Below are positions 1 to 7,794 of a stretch of DNA of 64,000 nucleotides, one piece after another. The notes under the pieces are model-generated. The model had not been told where the DNA came from. It did no database searches and worked only from the letters and a program-made list of their open reading frames with translations. The position numbers and the translations under genes were made by a program. How positions within the stretch are numbered: the first letter of the stretch is position 1; every line of letters begins with the position of its first letter. Origin of the DNA: Microbacteriaceae bacterium (GTDB lineage Bacteria; Actinomycetota; Actinomycetes; Actinomycetales; Microbacteriaceae); the NCBI GenBank assembly GCA_025464975.1, contig JAODMT010000006.1:62001-126000 (forward strand), written 5' to 3'.

Positions 1-1
1 G

Positions 2-505
2 CAACTGGCGACGGCGCAGAAGCTGGATATCCCGCGCTACCGCCGCTACCTCGATGTCGAGGCTTGCAGCTTCAACGAGGGCTGGGGGCTCTACTCCGAG
101 CAGTTCGCAGACGAGATCGGGCTGTACAGCGACGACGTCGCCCGGCTCGGGATGCTCTCATTCCGCGCTCTTCGCGCCTGCCGACTCGTGATCGACACCG
201 GCATCCATCACTTCGGCTGGTCGCGAGAGCAGGCGGTCGACTTCATGTGGAAGAACACCGCGACGACCATGTCGCACGTGCGCACCGAGGTGGACAGGTA
301 CATCGCCTGGCCCGGCCAGGCCCTGGCGTACATGATCGGCCGGCTGGAGATCGGTCGCCTTCGCGAGCAGGCCAAGGAGCAGCTCGGCTCCCGCTTCTCG
401 CTCGTCGACTTCCACGGAACGGTGCTCGGCAGCGGCGCGGTGCCGCTGACGGTTCTCGCCGACAACGTCGCTCGCTGGCAGTCCAGCGTCGCGCAGGACA
501 ACTGA
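2..505 (+). CDS. DUF885 family protein, C-terminal part (5' end outside window)
   Basis: The reading frame is open from the window edge and encodes the last 167 residues of a DUF885 protein. The recognisable block is the EGWGLYSEQ motif, followed by RACRLVIDTGIHHFGWSREQA and the C-terminal FHGTVLGSGAVPL segment, all characteristic of the family. DUF885 proteins are gluzincin-like and usually carry an HExxPGHH motif a few dozen residues before EGW; that part would lie just outside the window. A peptidase or amide-hydrolase role is therefore inference. The stop is 14 bp before the next gene, so it belongs to the same operon as the hydrolase, lyase and dipeptidases downstream. Confidence 0.85.
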   Translation, partial: QLATAQKLDIPRYRRYLDVEACSFNEGWGLYSEQFADEIGLYSDDVARLGMLSFRALRACRLVIDTGIHHFGWSREQAVDFMWKNTATTMSHVRTEVDRYIAWPGQALAYMIGRLEIGRLREQAKEQLGSRFSLVDFHGTVLGSGAVPLTVLADNVARWQSSVAQDN

Positions 506-519
506 GGGGACGAAAGACC

Positions 520-1371
520 ATGGATGTAACCATCAACGGAGCTCGACTCAACGTAGAGGTGTACGGCCCGGAGGACGGCCCCGTTCTCATCGCGCACCAC
601 GGCGGTGGCGGGATCGGCTCCCTCGCCGAGCCAAAGGGCACCTTCGGCCCGCTCGCCGACCGCTTCAGGGTCATCGTCTTCGATGCGCGTGGCTGTGGCC
701 TGAGCGAAGGAATCGCCCCGTACTCGCACGAGCAGTGGGCGGCGGATGTCGACGGACTCAGGCAGTGGGCCGGCGCCGACAAGATCGTGGTCGCCGGCGG
801 CTCGTATGGCGGATTCATCGCCCTGGAGTACGCGGTGCGCTATCCGGAGCACGTCTCCGCGGTCATCCTGCGTGACACCTCGCCGGATGGCTCCAACCTC
901 GAACTCGCGTTCGAGAATGCGCGTAACCAGGACCGGGTCGAGATCAACTGGGACAACTTCAACCGCTACTGGTCCGGAAACATCTACAACGACCAGGATC
1001 TCAAGGAACGCTGGGCCGAGATCATCCCGTTGTACGACTTCGAGTACGACCCGGTGGTCTCCGCCGCCCGTGTCGAGGCCGGCATCTACCGTCACGAGGC
1101 CCACAACTGGTGCTTCCAGCACAACTGGGGCGTGTACGACGTTAAGCCGCAGCTGCCCGGCGTCACCGTGCCGATTCTCGTCACCGTCGGTCGCCGCGAC
1201 TGGGTCACCCCGGTCAGCTCGTCTGAGACGATCGCCAGGCTCGCGCCGAACGCCGAACTGGTGATCTTCGAGAAGTCCGGCCACTCCCCGCAGTTCGAGG
1301 AGCGCGACGAGTTCCAGCGCGTCATCCGGGACTTCCTGGACCGCGCGATACCTGCAACAACCAACGCATAG
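520..1371 (+). CDS. alpha/beta-fold hydrolase
   Basis: A 283-residue alpha/beta hydrolase resembling the proline iminopeptidase group. The nucleophile elbow GGSYGG places the catalytic Ser at residue 95. The acid is probably the Asp in VGRRDWVTPV and the base the His in SGHSPQF. HHGGGG near residue 30 supplies the oxyanion hole. The ATG at 520 is preceded by GAGGGGA at a normal distance; the frame is open further upstream, but that stretch is antisense-free overlap with the DUF885 gene and is not conserved-looking. The substrate is unknown. Its place between a DUF885 protein and methylaspartate ammonia-lyase suggests it hydrolyses an amide or ester of the compound this operon degrades. Confidence 0.88.
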   Translation: MDVTINGARLNVEVYGPEDGPVLIAHHGGGGIGSLAEPKGTFGPLADRFRVIVFDARGCGLSEGIAPYSHEQWAADVDGLRQWAGADKIVVAGGSYGGFIALEYAVRYPEHVSAVILRDTSPDGSNLELAFENARNQDRVEINWDNFNRYWSGNIYNDQDLKERWAEIIPLYDFEYDPVVSAARVEAGIYRHEAHNWCFQHNWGVYDVKPQLPGVTVPILVTVGRRDWVTPVSSSETIARLAPNAELVIFEKSGHSPQFEERDEFQRVIRDFLDRAIPATTNA

Positions 1372-1393
1372 CGAGCTTGAAGGGGATAGTGAC

Positions 1394-2347
1394 ATGAAAC
1401 TGACCATCATCGGGGCGGGTGCCATCGGCGGCACGATCGGAGCGCACATGTTCCGCGCCGGTCACGACATCACGCTGTGCGACGCAGACGTCGAGTATGT
1501 CGCCGCAATCAAGAAGAACGGCCTGCGGATCGAGGGGCCGGTGAACGAGTTCACCGTGGAAATCCCGGCCATCACGCCGGACGAACTTCCAGACTCGATC
1601 GACCACGCGATCGTCGCGGTGAAGAGCCTGCACAGCGCGTCGGCTGCCGCGCTGCTCCGCGATCGACTCTCGCCGGACGGCTACGTCCTCACCGTGCAGA
1701 ACGGCCTGACGGCAGATGCGCTCATCGACGCCGTCGGTGCGGACAGGGTCATCTCGAGCTTCGTGAACTTTGGGGCCGACGTGATGGGGCCCGGGCGGGT
1801 GATGCAGGGCAACATCGGCACCTTCCGGATCGGCGAGATCAGGGGCGGCCTTGTCACCCAGCGGGTTCGCGACCTCGCCGACGCTCTCCCCTACGCGGAG
1901 GCGACGGACAACGTGCTCGGCTACCTCTGGGGCAAGGAGGTATACGGCGCGATGATGTGGGCAGGAGCAGTCTCCGACCTCCCGATCGCCGAGACGCTCG
2001 CTCGCGACGCCTATAAGCCGCTGATGGTGGCGCTGGCAGAAGAGGTTCTCGCGCAGGCGCCGGTGAAGGTGGAGAGCTTCGACGGATTCGTGCCGGATGA
2101 CCTCTACAACTCGCTCGATCGACTCGCCGAGTTCAACCGCAAGAGCGCGAAGAGCCACAGCGGTATCTACCGCGACCTGATGATTCGAAAGCGCAAGACG
2201 GAGGTAGACGAGGTGCACAAGGACTTCCAGGGCCCCATCTTCGACCGGGTCGTGGAAATGATTCACGACATCGAGCAAGGCCGCCGCACCTGCGAGGTCA
2301 AGAACCTCGACGAGCTTGCGGCCTTCGTCGCCACGCGTGTCGCATGA
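1394..2347 (+). CDS. ketopantoate reductase (ApbA/PanE)-family oxidoreductase
   Basis: A 317-residue NAD(P)-dependent reductase with an N-terminal Rossmann motif GAGAIG (residues 7-12) and the C-terminal helical domain of the ApbA/PanE family; the WGKEVYGA segment supplies the expected Lys. It starts at an ATG preceded by AAGGGGAT. The gene overlaps the next by 4 bp. True PanE works in pantothenate synthesis, but the company of peptidases and methylaspartate ammonia-lyase argues for a catabolic 2-oxo/2-hydroxy acid redox step. I would not call it panE without phylogeny. Confidence 0.82.
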   Translation: MKLTIIGAGAIGGTIGAHMFRAGHDITLCDADVEYVAAIKKNGLRIEGPVNEFTVEIPAITPDELPDSIDHAIVAVKSLHSASAAALLRDRLSPDGYVLTVQNGLTADALIDAVGADRVISSFVNFGADVMGPGRVMQGNIGTFRIGEIRGGLVTQRVRDLADALPYAEATDNVLGYLWGKEVYGAMMWAGAVSDLPIAETLARDAYKPLMVALAEEVLAQAPVKVESFDGFVPDDLYNSLDRLAEFNRKSAKSHSGIYRDLMIRKRKTEVDEVHKDFQGPIFDRVVEMIHDIEQGRRTCEVKNLDELAAFVATRVA

Positions 2348-3639
2348 GCGGGGCGAACGCGGGCCCGGCCGCCGGCGAACTGAGGATCATCGACGTCCTC
2401 ACCGTTCCCGTGCGCACCGGCTTCTACGCCGATGACCAGGCAGCCATCCGCGCGGGCGCAGCGCACGACGGATTCCGCTACATCGGCGAGCCGCTCACTC
2501 CCGGATTTGCCTCCATCCGGCAGCCGGGTGAGGCGCTTTCGGTCATGCTGCTGCTCGACGACGGATCGGTTGTCTACGGTGATTGCGCGGCCGTGCAATA
2601 CAGCGGCGCCGGAGGTCGCGATCCCGTGTTCTCGGCGGAACGCGCGGCACAGGATGTCGCCGAGTTCGTCACCCCGGTGTTGCTCGGCCGGCCGGTCAGC
2701 GGATTTCGCGACCTGACCGCCGCGGTCGACGCGATCCGTACGTCCGAGGGCGGACTGCACACGGCCATCCGTTACGGAGTCAGCCAGGCGATCCTTGCGG
2801 CTGTGGCCTCCTCGCGCAAGCTGAGCATGGCGGAAGTGATCCGGGACGAATACGCGACGGGCGCTGCCCTGTTGCCGGTACCGATCTACGCGCAGACGGG
2901 TGACGATCGCTACCTCAATGCGGACAAGATGATCCTCAAGTCGGTCGACGTGCTGCCGCATGCCCTGATCAACACGGCAGAGAAGCTCGGCCCCAACGGC
3001 GAGGTCCTCGAGGAGTACCTCCGATGGCTGGTCAATCGCATCGAGGAGCTTCGCCCCTCGCCCGAGTACCAGCCCCGGATTCACATCGACACGTATGGCA
3101 CCATCGGCATGGCCTTCGGCGGTGACGTCGCCGCGGTCGCCGACTATCTCGCCGGTCTCGGGGAAATCTGTGCGCCATACGACCTCGCGGTCGAACACCC
3201 GATCGACGCGGGCAACCGGGACGACCAGATCACGCGCTACGTGGAGTTGCGGCGTGAGCTGCGCGCTCGTGGCTCCTCGGTACGCATTGCGGTCGACGAG
3301 TGGTGCAACACCATTGAGGACATCCGGCTCTTCGTCGAAGCCGGGGCCGCCGACATCATCCACGTCAAGACCCCGGATCTCGGGGGAGTGAACGACACAA
3401 TCGAGGCGTTGCTGCTGGCCAGGGAAGCGGGGCTCGAGGCCTATTGCGGGGGGACCTGCAACGAGACAGACCGCTCCGCCCAGGTCTCCGCGCACGTCGC
3501 GATGGCGTGTGAGGCGAGCCAGGTGCTGGCGAAACCCGGAATGGGCGTCGACGAGGGACTCATGATCGTCGGGAACGAGATGGCGCGGACGGCGGTCCTG
3601 GCGGCAACACGCTCCCGCCGCTCGATCGTCGCGGCCTGA
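2344..3639 (+). CDS. mal: methylaspartate ammonia-lyase
   Basis: Enolase-superfamily methylaspartate ammonia-lyase (3-methylaspartate to mesaconate plus ammonia), 431 residues against about 413 for characterised enzymes. The match to recalled family sequence runs from the N-terminus (TGFYADDQAAIRAGAAHDGF) to KPGMGVDEG. Visible active-site residues are Lys342 (KTPDLGG, the S-specific base), His206 (VLPHALIN), Mg ligands Asp249, Glu284 and Asp318, substrate-binding Gln85, Gln184, Thr371 and Cys372, and Leu395. The position two before the Lys is His340, where the characterised enzymes, as I recall, have Gln329. The start overlaps the previous stop (ATGA). In clostridia and enterics the gene sits with glutamate mutase; none is visible here. 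Confidence 0.93.
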   Translation: MSGANAGPAAGELRIIDVLTVPVRTGFYADDQAAIRAGAAHDGFRYIGEPLTPGFASIRQPGEALSVMLLLDDGSVVYGDCAAVQYSGAGGRDPVFSAERAAQDVAEFVTPVLLGRPVSGFRDLTAAVDAIRTSEGGLHTAIRYGVSQAILAAVASSRKLSMAEVIRDEYATGAALLPVPIYAQTGDDRYLNADKMILKSVDVLPHALINTAEKLGPNGEVLEEYLRWLVNRIEELRPSPEYQPRIHIDTYGTIGMAFGGDVAAVADYLAGLGEICAPYDLAVEHPIDAGNRDDQITRYVELRRELRARGSSVRIAVDEWCNTIEDIRLFVEAGAADIIHVKTPDLGGVNDTIEALLLAREAGLEAYCGGTCNETDRSAQVSAHVAMACEASQVLAKPGMGVDEGLMIVGNEMARTAVLAATRSRRSIVAA

Positions 3640-3717
3640 ACCAAGCACCTGTCACCCGCGAAAACAATCGCAGACGAAACAACCGCCGAAGAACTCGGCA
3701 CAGAGGTAAGGAAACAC

Positions 3718-4431
3718 GTGAAGATACACGACCGCAACTGGATGCAGATCGAGAAGTACCTCGAGCACGACGACCGGATCGTGCTTCCGGTGGGATCTAC
3801 CGAGCAGCACGGCTACCTCTCTCTTGGCACCGACGCGATCCTCGCCGAGAGGGTAGCGGTCGAGGCCGCCGAGCCGCTCGGCATCCCGGTGCTACCGGCC
3901 CTGCCGTTCGGGATGGCCCCGTACTTCACCGAATACCCGGGCAGCATGAGCCTGCGCATGAGCACCTACATCGAGGTCATCCGTGATCTCCTCGATGTCA
4001 TCGCCGGGCAGGGATTCCGGCGCATCGCTCTGGTCAACGGCCACGGGGGCAACGCACCGGTCACCGGTTTGATCCGAGAGTGGGCGAGCGTTCCGCGCGA
4101 GAAGCCCGTCGAGGTGCTCTTCCACAGCTGGTACAACGCACCGCAGACGGCGAAAGCCGCCAGCGAGTTCTCGGATGTTCAGCTGCACGGGGCGTGGGTG
4201 GAGAACTTCGCGTGGACCCGCGTCGAGGGTGCAGAAATCCCGGATGGCTCGATCCCGCCGCTTCCGCGTGGGCTGACTGCGGTTCTCTCGCGTACCGAGA
4301 TGCGCGAGTTCGCGCCGGACGGCAGTCACGGTGGAGACTATGGCCGGCCGGATGCGGACATGCAGAAGGTCTGGGATGCCGGCGTGCTCGAAGTTCGCGA
4401 CCTGCTCGAGAACGGGTGGGCCCGCAAGTGA
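3718..4431 (+). CDS. creatininase-family amidohydrolase
   Basis: A 237-residue protein of the creatininase/MftE-like family of metal-dependent amide-bond hydrolases. Visible signature residues are Glu29 and His31 in LPVGSTEQHG, Asp39 in GTDA, and NGHGGN with His109, the usual metal-binding set. It starts at GTG 3718, preceded by GAGGTAAGG at a good distance, after a 78-bp gap from the lyase gene. The family opens lactams or small amides such as creatinine, or trims peptides such as the mycofactocin precursor. No mycofactocin genes are visible, so a small amide from the same pathway as the lyase is the likelier substrate (inference). Confidence 0.87.
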   Translation: MKIHDRNWMQIEKYLEHDDRIVLPVGSTEQHGYLSLGTDAILAERVAVEAAEPLGIPVLPALPFGMAPYFTEYPGSMSLRMSTYIEVIRDLLDVIAGQGFRRIALVNGHGGNAPVTGLIREWASVPREKPVEVLFHSWYNAPQTAKAASEFSDVQLHGAWVENFAWTRVEGAEIPDGSIPPLPRGLTAVLSRTEMREFAPDGSHGGDYGRPDADMQKVWDAGVLEVRDLLENGWARK

Positions 4432-5816
4432 GCGACGAGCTGGCATACGAGCCCCTCGAGGTCCTGCTCGACGAACTCGCCGAATACGTCGCGATCCCGA
4501 GCGTCAGCCGCAGCGCGACCACGGAGACCATGCGCGAGGCGGCCGCCTGGGTCGCACGACAGCTGGAATTCGCCGGCGGGAGGGTCGTCGAGACCGACGG
4601 CTTCCCGCTCGTTCGAGCCGATTGGCTGAACGCGCCCGGGGCCCCGACGATCCTCGTCTACGGGCACTACGACGTGCAGCCGACCGGCAGTCGCGACGAG
4701 TGGGACACCGACCCGTTCGAGATGACGGTGGATGGCGACGTGGTGCGCGGGCGAGGCGTGACGGATGACAAGGGCCCGGTCTTCATCGTGCTCAAGCTCG
4801 TGCAGGCGTTCATCGCGCAGCGTGGCGGACTGCCGCTCAACGTCAAGTTCCTGATCGAGGGCGAGGAGGAGATCGGGAGTCCCAGCCTCCCCAGCTACGT
4901 TCGCGCTCACGCCGAGGAACTCGCGGCCGACCTGGTCATCTCCGCGGACGGTGCGCAGTGGCGGCCAAGCGAGCCGTCCCTCTCGACCGCGTCCAAGGGT
5001 CTTGTGACCCTGGACATCGTCGCAAACGGGGCCAACAGCGACCTGCACTCCGGCCGCTTCGGCGGAACCGTCGCCAACCCCGTGCACGCGCTCAGCACGA
5101 TCCTCGCCAGCCTGCACGACGACAATGGCGGCGTCGCGGTCGACGGCTTCTACGACGGCGTCGACGACATCGACGACGTTCGGCGCGCACAGATCGCCGC
5201 GGTTCCGTTCGACGATGCGGAATACATGGCGTCGCTTGGTGTGTCCGAGCTGTTCGGCGAGAAGGGCCTCAGCACGCTCGAGCGCCTCTGGGAGCGGCCG
5301 ACCCTGGAGATCACCGGCGTGACCGGTGGCGGCAAGTACTCCGTCATCCCGCACGTCGCGACGGGTCACATCGCGGCGCGCCTGGTCGGCCGGCAGGACC
5401 CGGAGGGCGTCGTATCCGCCATCGAACGTCACGTGAAAGGGCTCGTCCTTCCGGGAATCGTGGTCGAAATCAACGTCGACCAGGCCCGGGTGCCGGCATA
5501 CCGAATCGATGCGGACCACCCCGCCATCCGGGCAGCGACCGCAGCCTTGAACCACGTGTATCCGGGGGAGGACGTGCTGTTGGCGGTGATCGCCGGAACT
5601 TTGCCCGCGACCACCCTCTTCGAAGAGGTGACGGGGGCGAAGACACTGTTCTTCTCGTTCTCGACCGCGGATGAGAACCTTCACGCGCCGAACGAATTCC
5701 TGCGCACGAAGCGCATCCCTGAGGGTCTGCGGGCATGGGAGCAGCTGTGGAACCTGCTAGCGTCCGGGCCGCATTCGCTGGTCTCAAACACTGTCATGAC
5801 GGGAGCGACACGATGA
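4428..5816 (+). CDS. M20-family metallopeptidase (dipeptidase-type)
   Basis: A 462-residue di-zinc M20 peptidase. Motifs in order are GHYDVQP (His80, Asp82), the bridging-Asp segment RGVTDDKGP (near 113), EGEEEIGSP (144-148, catalytic Glu and metal Glu), the dimerisation domain, and the C-terminal SFSTADENLHAPNE with the last metal His. It starts at GTG 4428, which overlaps the creatininase stop as GTGA; the upstream open frame is a shadow of that gene. It resembles the ArgE/CNDP dipeptidases that remove acyl or aminoacyl groups. Its coupling to creatininase and M19 genes suggests stepwise hydrolysis of one substrate. Confidence 0.9.
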   Translation: MSDELAYEPLEVLLDELAEYVAIPSVSRSATTETMREAAAWVARQLEFAGGRVVETDGFPLVRADWLNAPGAPTILVYGHYDVQPTGSRDEWDTDPFEMTVDGDVVRGRGVTDDKGPVFIVLKLVQAFIAQRGGLPLNVKFLIEGEEEIGSPSLPSYVRAHAEELAADLVISADGAQWRPSEPSLSTASKGLVTLDIVANGANSDLHSGRFGGTVANPVHALSTILASLHDDNGGVAVDGFYDGVDDIDDVRRAQIAAVPFDDAEYMASLGVSELFGEKGLSTLERLWERPTLEITGVTGGGKYSVIPHVATGHIAARLVGRQDPEGVVSAIERHVKGLVLPGIVVEINVDQARVPAYRIDADHPAIRAATAALNHVYPGEDVLLAVIAGTLPATTLFEEVTGAKTLFFSFSTADENLHAPNEFLRTKRIPEGLRAWEQLWNLLASGPHSLVSNTVMTGATR

Positions 5817-6994
5817 GCGGATACCGTTCGTACAACTACCTCGGCGGCGACCTCGGGCTGCCAATCGACCCGCTTGCCCCGGAGTTCGACCGCGTTGCGC
5901 CGTACCAGGGTGGCTTCACGCCGGAGGAGGTGGACAGGGCCGAGCGGCTGCTCGCAGACAACGTCACGATCAGCCTTCACGACCATCCGGTTCGGTTCCC
6001 GAACGACATGGCCAACACTCCCGCGTACAACCGCACGGGCCGCCAGCACACGGCGTTCGAAGGCCTCGCCGCATCCGGTCTCACCGTCGTGTTCGACAAC
6101 ATGATGGATGGCACGGCAACGGTGACCGGCAACACCCCATGGCAGTGGGACGACGTGGTCACCGACCTCGGTATGCGCCAGGCCGACATCGCGCACCAGG
6201 GCGATGTCGTCGTCATCCGCACGGTCGACGACATCCACGCCGCCCATGCCTCCGGCAAGGTGGGGCTCGTCTTCGGACTCGAGGCGGCGACGCCGATCGG
6301 CAACGACCTCGACAAGCTCGATGTGCTCTATGGACTCGGCATCCGCCAGATCGGAATCGCGTACTCCGACTCGAACGGGCTTGGTGCCGGCCTGACCGAG
6401 CCCAACGACTTCGGGCTGACGAAATTCGGTCGCGCCTCGATCCGTCGGATGAACCAGCTCGGACTCGCCATCGACGTGTCGCACTCGTCCGACCGCACTG
6501 GCATCGAGGCGGCAGACGCCTCGGACAAGCCGATCTTTATGACGCATGCCGGGGCGCGCGCCATCTGGGACATCCCCAGGCTGAAGTCGGACGATGCGCT
6601 CAAGGCGGTCGCGGCGACGGGCGGAGTGATCGGGATGTCGGCCGCACCGCACACGACCATCTCCCACGAGCATCCGAAGCACAGCATCCTCTCTGTCATG
6701 GATCACTTCATGTATTGCCTCGAACTCGTGGGAATCGACCATGTCGGGTTCGGCCCGGATACTCTCTACGGCGACCACGTCGGGCTGCACACGACATTCG
6801 CGAGCCTGCTCGGCAAGGCGGGCGCGACGGCAGCGCGTCACGAGCGAGTGGAGTACGTCGACGGGCTTGAGAACCCGACGGAGAGCTTCCACAACATCGC
6901 GGCGTGGCTCGTCCACAACGGCTTCTCCGACGAGGACATTGCCAAGGTGCTCGGCGGCAACATCCTGCGCGTGCTCGGCGAGGCTTGGGTGTGA
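5813..6994 (+). CDS. membrane dipeptidase, peptidase family M19
   Basis: A 393-residue M19 (renal dipeptidase-like) zinc hydrolase. The family metal set is visible: HDH at 56-58, the bridging Glu157 in GLEAATPIG, His224 in DVSHSSD and His245 in MTHAGARA, followed by an Asp in the GIDHVGFGPD segment. There is no signal peptide, so despite the family name it is probably cytoplasmic. Its ATG overlaps the M20 stop (ATGA). M19 enzymes cleave dipeptides, often with D-residues or dehydro bonds, and also some beta-lactams. Together with the M20 and creatininase genes it makes a three-enzyme hydrolytic set. Confidence 0.9.
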   Translation: MSGYRSYNYLGGDLGLPIDPLAPEFDRVAPYQGGFTPEEVDRAERLLADNVTISLHDHPVRFPNDMANTPAYNRTGRQHTAFEGLAASGLTVVFDNMMDGTATVTGNTPWQWDDVVTDLGMRQADIAHQGDVVVIRTVDDIHAAHASGKVGLVFGLEAATPIGNDLDKLDVLYGLGIRQIGIAYSDSNGLGAGLTEPNDFGLTKFGRASIRRMNQLGLAIDVSHSSDRTGIEAADASDKPIFMTHAGARAIWDIPRLKSDDALKAVAATGGVIGMSAAPHTTISHEHPKHSILSVMDHFMYCLELVGIDHVGFGPDTLYGDHVGLHTTFASLLGKAGATAARHERVEYVDGLENPTESFHNIAAWLVHNGFSDEDIAKVLGGNILRVLGEAWV

Positions 6995-7033
6995 GCCGGG
7001 AACGACGCGGGCGCGACGGACTGAGGGGTGCCG

Positions 7034-7498
7034 ATGATCTTGCGCCGCAGGGAGCCTGCTGATCTTGCCCGAATCGTGGGATGGATCCCCGACGGCGAGG
7101 CGCTCTATTTGTTCGCCGCCTCCAGTCTCGACTGGCCGCTGACGGCGAGCCAGCTCGGCGCCCTCGATGAAATCGAGGGCCGGACGGCGTGGGTGCTCGC
7201 GGACGAATCGAACCCGGATGTGCCGGTCGGTCACGCGGATCTCACGATCTCCGGTGACGCGTGCCGGATCGGACGGGTCATTGTCGCTCCGGAACGGCGA
7301 GGCGAACGCCTCGGCAGCGCCCTCGTTCTGCGCCTGCTCGAGAAGGCGCGGGACCTCGGCGCTAGCCGGCTCGATCTGCTCGTGATCGAAGGAAACGTGC
7401 CCGCGCTTCGCACCTATCACTCGCTCGGCTTCACCGAGCGTCAGCAGTCCGACTATCCCGGCATCATCGCCATGACAATCGACCTCACGGCGGCATGA
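7034..7498 (+). CDS. GNAT-family N-acetyltransferase
   Basis: A 154-residue GNAT protein. The acetyl-CoA-binding motif A lies in IVAPERRGERLGSALV, followed by the beta-strand DLLVIEGNVPALRTYHSLGF typical of the fold. ATG 7034 is chosen because AGGGG ends five bases before it; a GTG at 7028 in the same frame lies inside that Shine-Dalgarno sequence. The gene follows the M19 gene by 39 bp and is probably the last of the operon. The substrate cannot be told; detoxification or modification of an amino-acid intermediate fits the setting. Confidence 0.85.
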   Translation: MILRRREPADLARIVGWIPDGEALYLFAASSLDWPLTASQLGALDEIEGRTAWVLADESNPDVPVGHADLTISGDACRIGRVIVAPERRGERLGSALVLRLLEKARDLGASRLDLLVIEGNVPALRTYHSLGFTERQQSDYPGIIAMTIDLTAA

Positions 7499-7620
7499 CG
7501 GCGATCCCGGCAGCAGCGAGCGCGGCTACCGGTTCCGCCGCGGCCTTTTTACGCAACAGGGACTTGGTGTGTTGTCGAACTCCGGCCGTGCCGCCCGCGT
7601 ATCTCCCGCCGCATCCGGCG

Positions 7621-7697
7621 AAAACGCAGGACATTCACCACTTGACGCCGCGTTTCAACGCGTTTGCGTCGTGACGGTGGTGAATCTCCTGCGTTTT
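7621..7697. repeat. 77-bp palindromic element, copy 1
   Basis: Inverted repeat with 21-base arms at 7621-7641 and 7677-7697, the left arm reading AAAACGCAGGACATTCACCA plus C; one mismatch between arms (C/G near the centre of the arm). The 35-base interior is itself partly palindromic (TGACGC...GCGTC). A second copy of exactly the same length with perfect arms lies at 38552-38628, while the interiors differ. It sits in the gap between two convergent genes. Apart from this element and the hairpin at 7753, the 7499-7794 gap holds nothing I can recognise. Confidence 0.9.
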
Positions 7698-7752
7698 TGG
7701 TGATGCACCCTTGGTGATGGCCTCGCCATGTGCGAGTTCGGTGCTGTTAGTT

Positions 7753-7774
7753 CAGCGCCGCCTGTTCGGCGCTG
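7753..7774 (-). terminator. hairpin after the mannitol dehydrogenase-family gene
   Basis: A perfect 8-bp stem CAGCGCCG/CGGCGCTG with a 6-base loop, 20 bases beyond the stop of the minus-strand gene at 7795. There is no clear U-tract, as is common in actinobacterial terminators. Confidence 0.5.
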
Positions 7775-7794
7775 TCATCCGACGTGAGCCCAGC

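Noticed and set aside
1394-2347. Calling the KPR-family gene panE
   Set aside because: Operon context is catabolic, no other pantothenate genes are present, and the family contains many enzymes with other substrates.
3718-4431. Creatininase gene as mycofactocin mftE
   Set aside because: No mftA, mftB, mftC or mftF nearby; the neighbours are lyase and dipeptidase genes.
5681-7420. 579-codon open frame on the minus strand
   Set aside because: Lies antisense to the M20, M19 and GNAT genes, composition is Arg/Asp/Val-rich without any domain; a typical GC-rich shadow. The same holds for the other long antisense frames, such as 208-1449 and 4338-5684.
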